Below, in pieces: positions 11,539-11,999 of a stretch of DNA of 11,999 nucleotides. Location: the NCBI GenBank assembly GCA_945952425.1, contig CAMFIX010000046.1:1-11999 (forward strand), written 5' to 3'. Under the pieces are notes generated by a model, which saw only the letters and a program-made list of their open reading frames with translations, ran no database searches and was not told where the DNA came from. Each line of letters starts with the position of its first letter. Positions within the stretch are counted from its first letter, which is position 1. Position numbers and translations under genes: made by a program. This stretch comes from an uncultured Pseudorhodobacter sp. GTDB taxonomy: Bacteria > Pseudomonadota > Alphaproteobacteria > Rhodobacterales > Rhodobacteraceae.

Positions 11539-11999
11539 TCATTCGGCCGGGATGGCGGCGGCAAGGCTGGCAGCCTTGGCGGGTTGGGCCCGCACCGTCA
11601 TCCAGAGGTTGTAGACCATGATGAGCGCGCCGCCGAGATACATCAGCCCGCCCACGCCGCGCACGACCAGCATCGGGTATTTCGCGGCAACGGTGTCGGC
11701 GAAGGCATTGACGAGGAAGCCATTGGCATCGACTTCACGCCACATCAGGCCTTCCATGATCCCGGTGACCCACATCGAGGCGGCGTAAAGCACGATCCCG
11801 ATGGTGGCGAGCCAGAAGTGCCAGGAGACGAGGCGCAGGCTATAAAGCCCGTCGCGCTGCCACAGCCGCGGCGTCAGGAAGTAGAGGACCGAGAAGGTAA
11901 TCATCCCGTTCCAGCCAAGGGCGCCCGAATGCACGTGGCCGATGGTCCAGTCGGTATAGTGGCTGAGCGAGTTGACGGCCTTGATCGACATGACCGGGC
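11539..11999 (-). CDS. ccoN: cbb3-type cytochrome c oxidase subunit I CcoN (C-terminal part, runs off window)
   Basis: The frame is open to the window edge, giving the last 152 complete codons plus stop. The fragment contains PVMSIKAVNSLSHYTDWTIG followed by HVHSGALGWNGM, the haem-copper oxidase helix whose HxH histidines bind the low-spin and high-spin haems in CcoN. Three to four further membrane helices follow (for example WLATIGIVLYAASMW and the segment with GGLMYLGGALIMVYNLW), then an alanine-rich cytoplasmic tail ending AAAIPAE. CcoN carries haem b, haem b3 and CuB and reduces O2. An in-frame Met near the edge is internal, not the start. It is the first gene of ccoNOQP; its promoter lies outside the window. 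Confidence 0.96.
   Translation of the reverse strand, partial: PVMSIKAVNSLSHYTDWTIGHVHSGALGWNGMITFSVLYFLTPRLWQRDGLYSLRLVSWHFWLATIGIVLYAASMWVTGIMEGLMWREVDANGFLVNAFADTVAAKYPMLVVRGVGGLMYLGGALIMVYNLWMTVRAQPAKAASLAAAIPAE

Noticed and set aside
11539..11991. Met at 11991 as the start of a short CcoN-like protein.
   Set aside because: The frame stays open to the window edge and the residues before it (PVM) match the internal CcoN sequence, so this is the 3' part of a full-length ccoN.

Overview
The window looks like chromosomal DNA of a GC-rich alphaproteobacterium of the Rhodobacterales (Rhodobacter/Paracoccus-like). The evidence is uniformly high GC, a ccoNOQP-ccoGHIS cytochrome cbb3 locus, FNR boxes of the TTGAY-N4-RTCAA type, and ClpS, FixH and CcoI proteins that resemble members of this group from memory. 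No database search was possible. I see no mobile elements, tRNA or rRNA genes, CRISPR arrays or prophage genes.

Left part (1-2756): the 5' end of hemF (minus, aerobic coproporphyrinogen III oxidase) diverges from a small predicted lipoprotein gene of unknown function (plus). Next comes a clpS-rsmC pair on the minus strand (N-degron adaptor, then an RsmC-like rRNA methyltransferase with a TTG start abutting the clpS stop). Divergent from clpS is a HAD-family phosphatase gene (plus).

Middle part (2757-5013): a secreted D-Ala-D-Ala carboxypeptidase with a C-terminal SPOR domain is joined by a TGATG overlap to a fumarylacetoacetate-hydrolase-family gene.

Right part (5000-11999, all minus): transcription order is ccoN (partial)-ccoO-ccoQ-ccoP, a strong terminator, a roughly 400-bp regulatory gap, then ccoG-ccoH-ccoI-ccoS. 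CcoNOP form the high-affinity cbb3 oxidase and CcoQ accompanies it. CcoG (predicted Cu2+ reductase), CcoH, CcoI (Cu P1B-ATPase) and CcoS build it and supply its copper. The genes overlap or nearly abut, suggesting translational coupling.

The gap between ccoP and ccoG is the most interesting part. It holds three FNR-type boxes and a second intrinsic terminator. Two boxes (centres 33 bp apart) sit upstream of a non-coding, highly structured segment of about 150 nt that ends in that terminator. A class II FNR start (box centre at -41.5) predicted from the proximal box falls on the first base of a 7-bp closing stem. I propose an anaerobically induced small RNA there, with CCUCC-rich anti-Shine-Dalgarno tracts. 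The third box lies just upstream of ccoG and would give ccoGHIS its own FNR promoter. A second oddity is CcoI: its N-terminal HMA-like domain has lost both cysteines of the CxxC metal site, while an extra CPAC motif at the extreme N-terminus and the P-type ATPase core are intact.
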